From Pirellulales bacterium (GTDB taxonomy: Bacteria > Planctomycetota > Planctomycetia > Pirellulales > Thermoguttaceae), in NCBI GenBank assembly GCA_030617125.1, contig JAUWWA010000146.1, positions 1-5,692 of the forward strand: a DNA stretch of 5,692 nt, written 5' to 3'. The notes under the pieces were generated by a model. It saw only the letters and a list, made by a program, of their open reading frames with translations. It did not search any database and was not told where the DNA came from. Positions 5,451 through 5,692 of this stretch are shown here, piece after piece (position 1 is the first letter of the stretch; every line of letters starts with the position of its first letter). Both the position numbers and the translations under genes were made by a program.

Positions 5451-5457
5451 TAATCAA

Positions 5458-5692
5458 ATGAGGAGTACGAGTGTTGTCACGTGGATGCTTGTGTCGGCGG
5501 CCGTGTTGGGGTTCTGCTTGCCGCAGCCGGTACTGGCGGCGACAGGGAACGCGGAGCCTCAGCCGGTTGTCATTGACGTCGCGCTGATGGATGGGGGCGT
5601 GCTGGTCGGTCAGGTCGTTGACTCGCAAGGTGCACCCCAGGCAAAGACCACCGTCTCGTTGCAGAGTCAGGCCAAGCAGATCGCCGTTGCCA
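5458..5692 (+). CDS. Paralog of the secreted carboxypeptidase-regulatory-like protein (5' part, cut by the window end)
   Basis: The first 78 codons are in the window. The translation begins MRSTSVVTWMLVSAAVLGFC and continues LPQPVLAATGNAEPQPVVID, then VALMDGGVLVGQVVDSQGAP. It has a signal peptide probably cleaved after VLAA near residue 27-28. Aligned without gaps to the upstream protein at 4530-5078, 41 of 78 residues are identical by my count, with conservation in the signal core, the VALxxGGVL block and the VSL strand. It is therefore a duplicated family member, diverged well beyond a recent copy. By analogy, the missing part should hold the rest of the beta domain and a C-terminal membrane helix. 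It lies on the same strand as its paralog but has a long repeat-rich leader, which suggests separate control. Confidence 0.85.
   Translation, partial: MRSTSVVTWMLVSAAVLGFCLPQPVLAATGNAEPQPVVIDVALMDGGVLVGQVVDSQGAPQAKTTVSLQSQAKQIAVA

Larger units (their letters stand above)
5079..5457. other. 379-base intergenic region rich in repeats and hairpins
   Basis: No gene is supported in this stretch on either strand; the minus-strand open frames here are short and unrecognisable. It holds a weak hairpin just after the first paralog (GCCGC/GCGGC at 5101-5115), a near-perfect 17-base tandem repeat (5153-5186), a set of nested inverted repeats (5263-5336) and a perfect 20-base tandem repeat (5372-5411). 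It ends in a clear ribosome-binding site for the second paralog. It probably contains that gene's promoter and leader, but no confident -35/-10 pair can be named. Confidence 0.7.

Overview
The window looks like chromosomal DNA of a planctomycete (Pirellulales/Gemmatales type). The reasons are GC-rich coding sequence, short single-domain proteins typical of that phylum (a small zinc-ribbon protein, an HExxH protein resembling DUF1570, a secreted carboxypeptidase-regulatory-like protein with a tandem paralog), long gaps between genes, and palindromic repeats in the gaps. This assignment comes from recognising protein families by eye, not from a database search. No rRNA, tRNA, CRISPR array, integrase or transposase gene is visible.

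Left part (1-1970): the first 314 bases hold no convincing gene. Two minus-strand genes follow, transcribed right to left: a ketoacyl-ACP synthase III-like enzyme (921-1970) and, 45 bases downstream, a four-helix membrane protein (315-875). The KAS III has a complete Cys-His-Asn triad. Its N-terminal signature resembles the FabH relatives found in glycan/O-antigen clusters more than housekeeping FabH.

Middle (1971-3527): a 260-base divergent gap carries a short GC palindrome and a long imperfect inverted repeat with 21-base arms. To its right, on the plus strand, are a 94-residue zinc-ribbon protein (2231-2515) and a GTG-started PHP-family phosphatase of the CpsB/YwqE type (2624-3421). A perfect 16-base inverted repeat follows the phosphatase stop codon almost immediately.

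Right part (3528-5692): a secreted or membrane-anchored HExxH (gluzincin-like) protein (3528-4367) is followed by a small secreted protein with a regulatory-like beta domain and a C-terminal membrane helix (4530-5078). A 379-base gap then holds two tandem repeats and several hairpins, followed by the 5' end of a paralog of that protein (5458 to the window edge).

Functionally, KAS III and the CpsB-like phosphatase both belong to families linked to surface glycan or lipid assembly, and the right-hand genes encode exported proteins, so a cell-envelope theme is plausible. The genes are not tightly packed and no single operon joins them. I found no clearly new multi-gene system. The least explained parts are the repeat-rich gap between the paralogs, the two long inverted repeats, and the paralog family itself.
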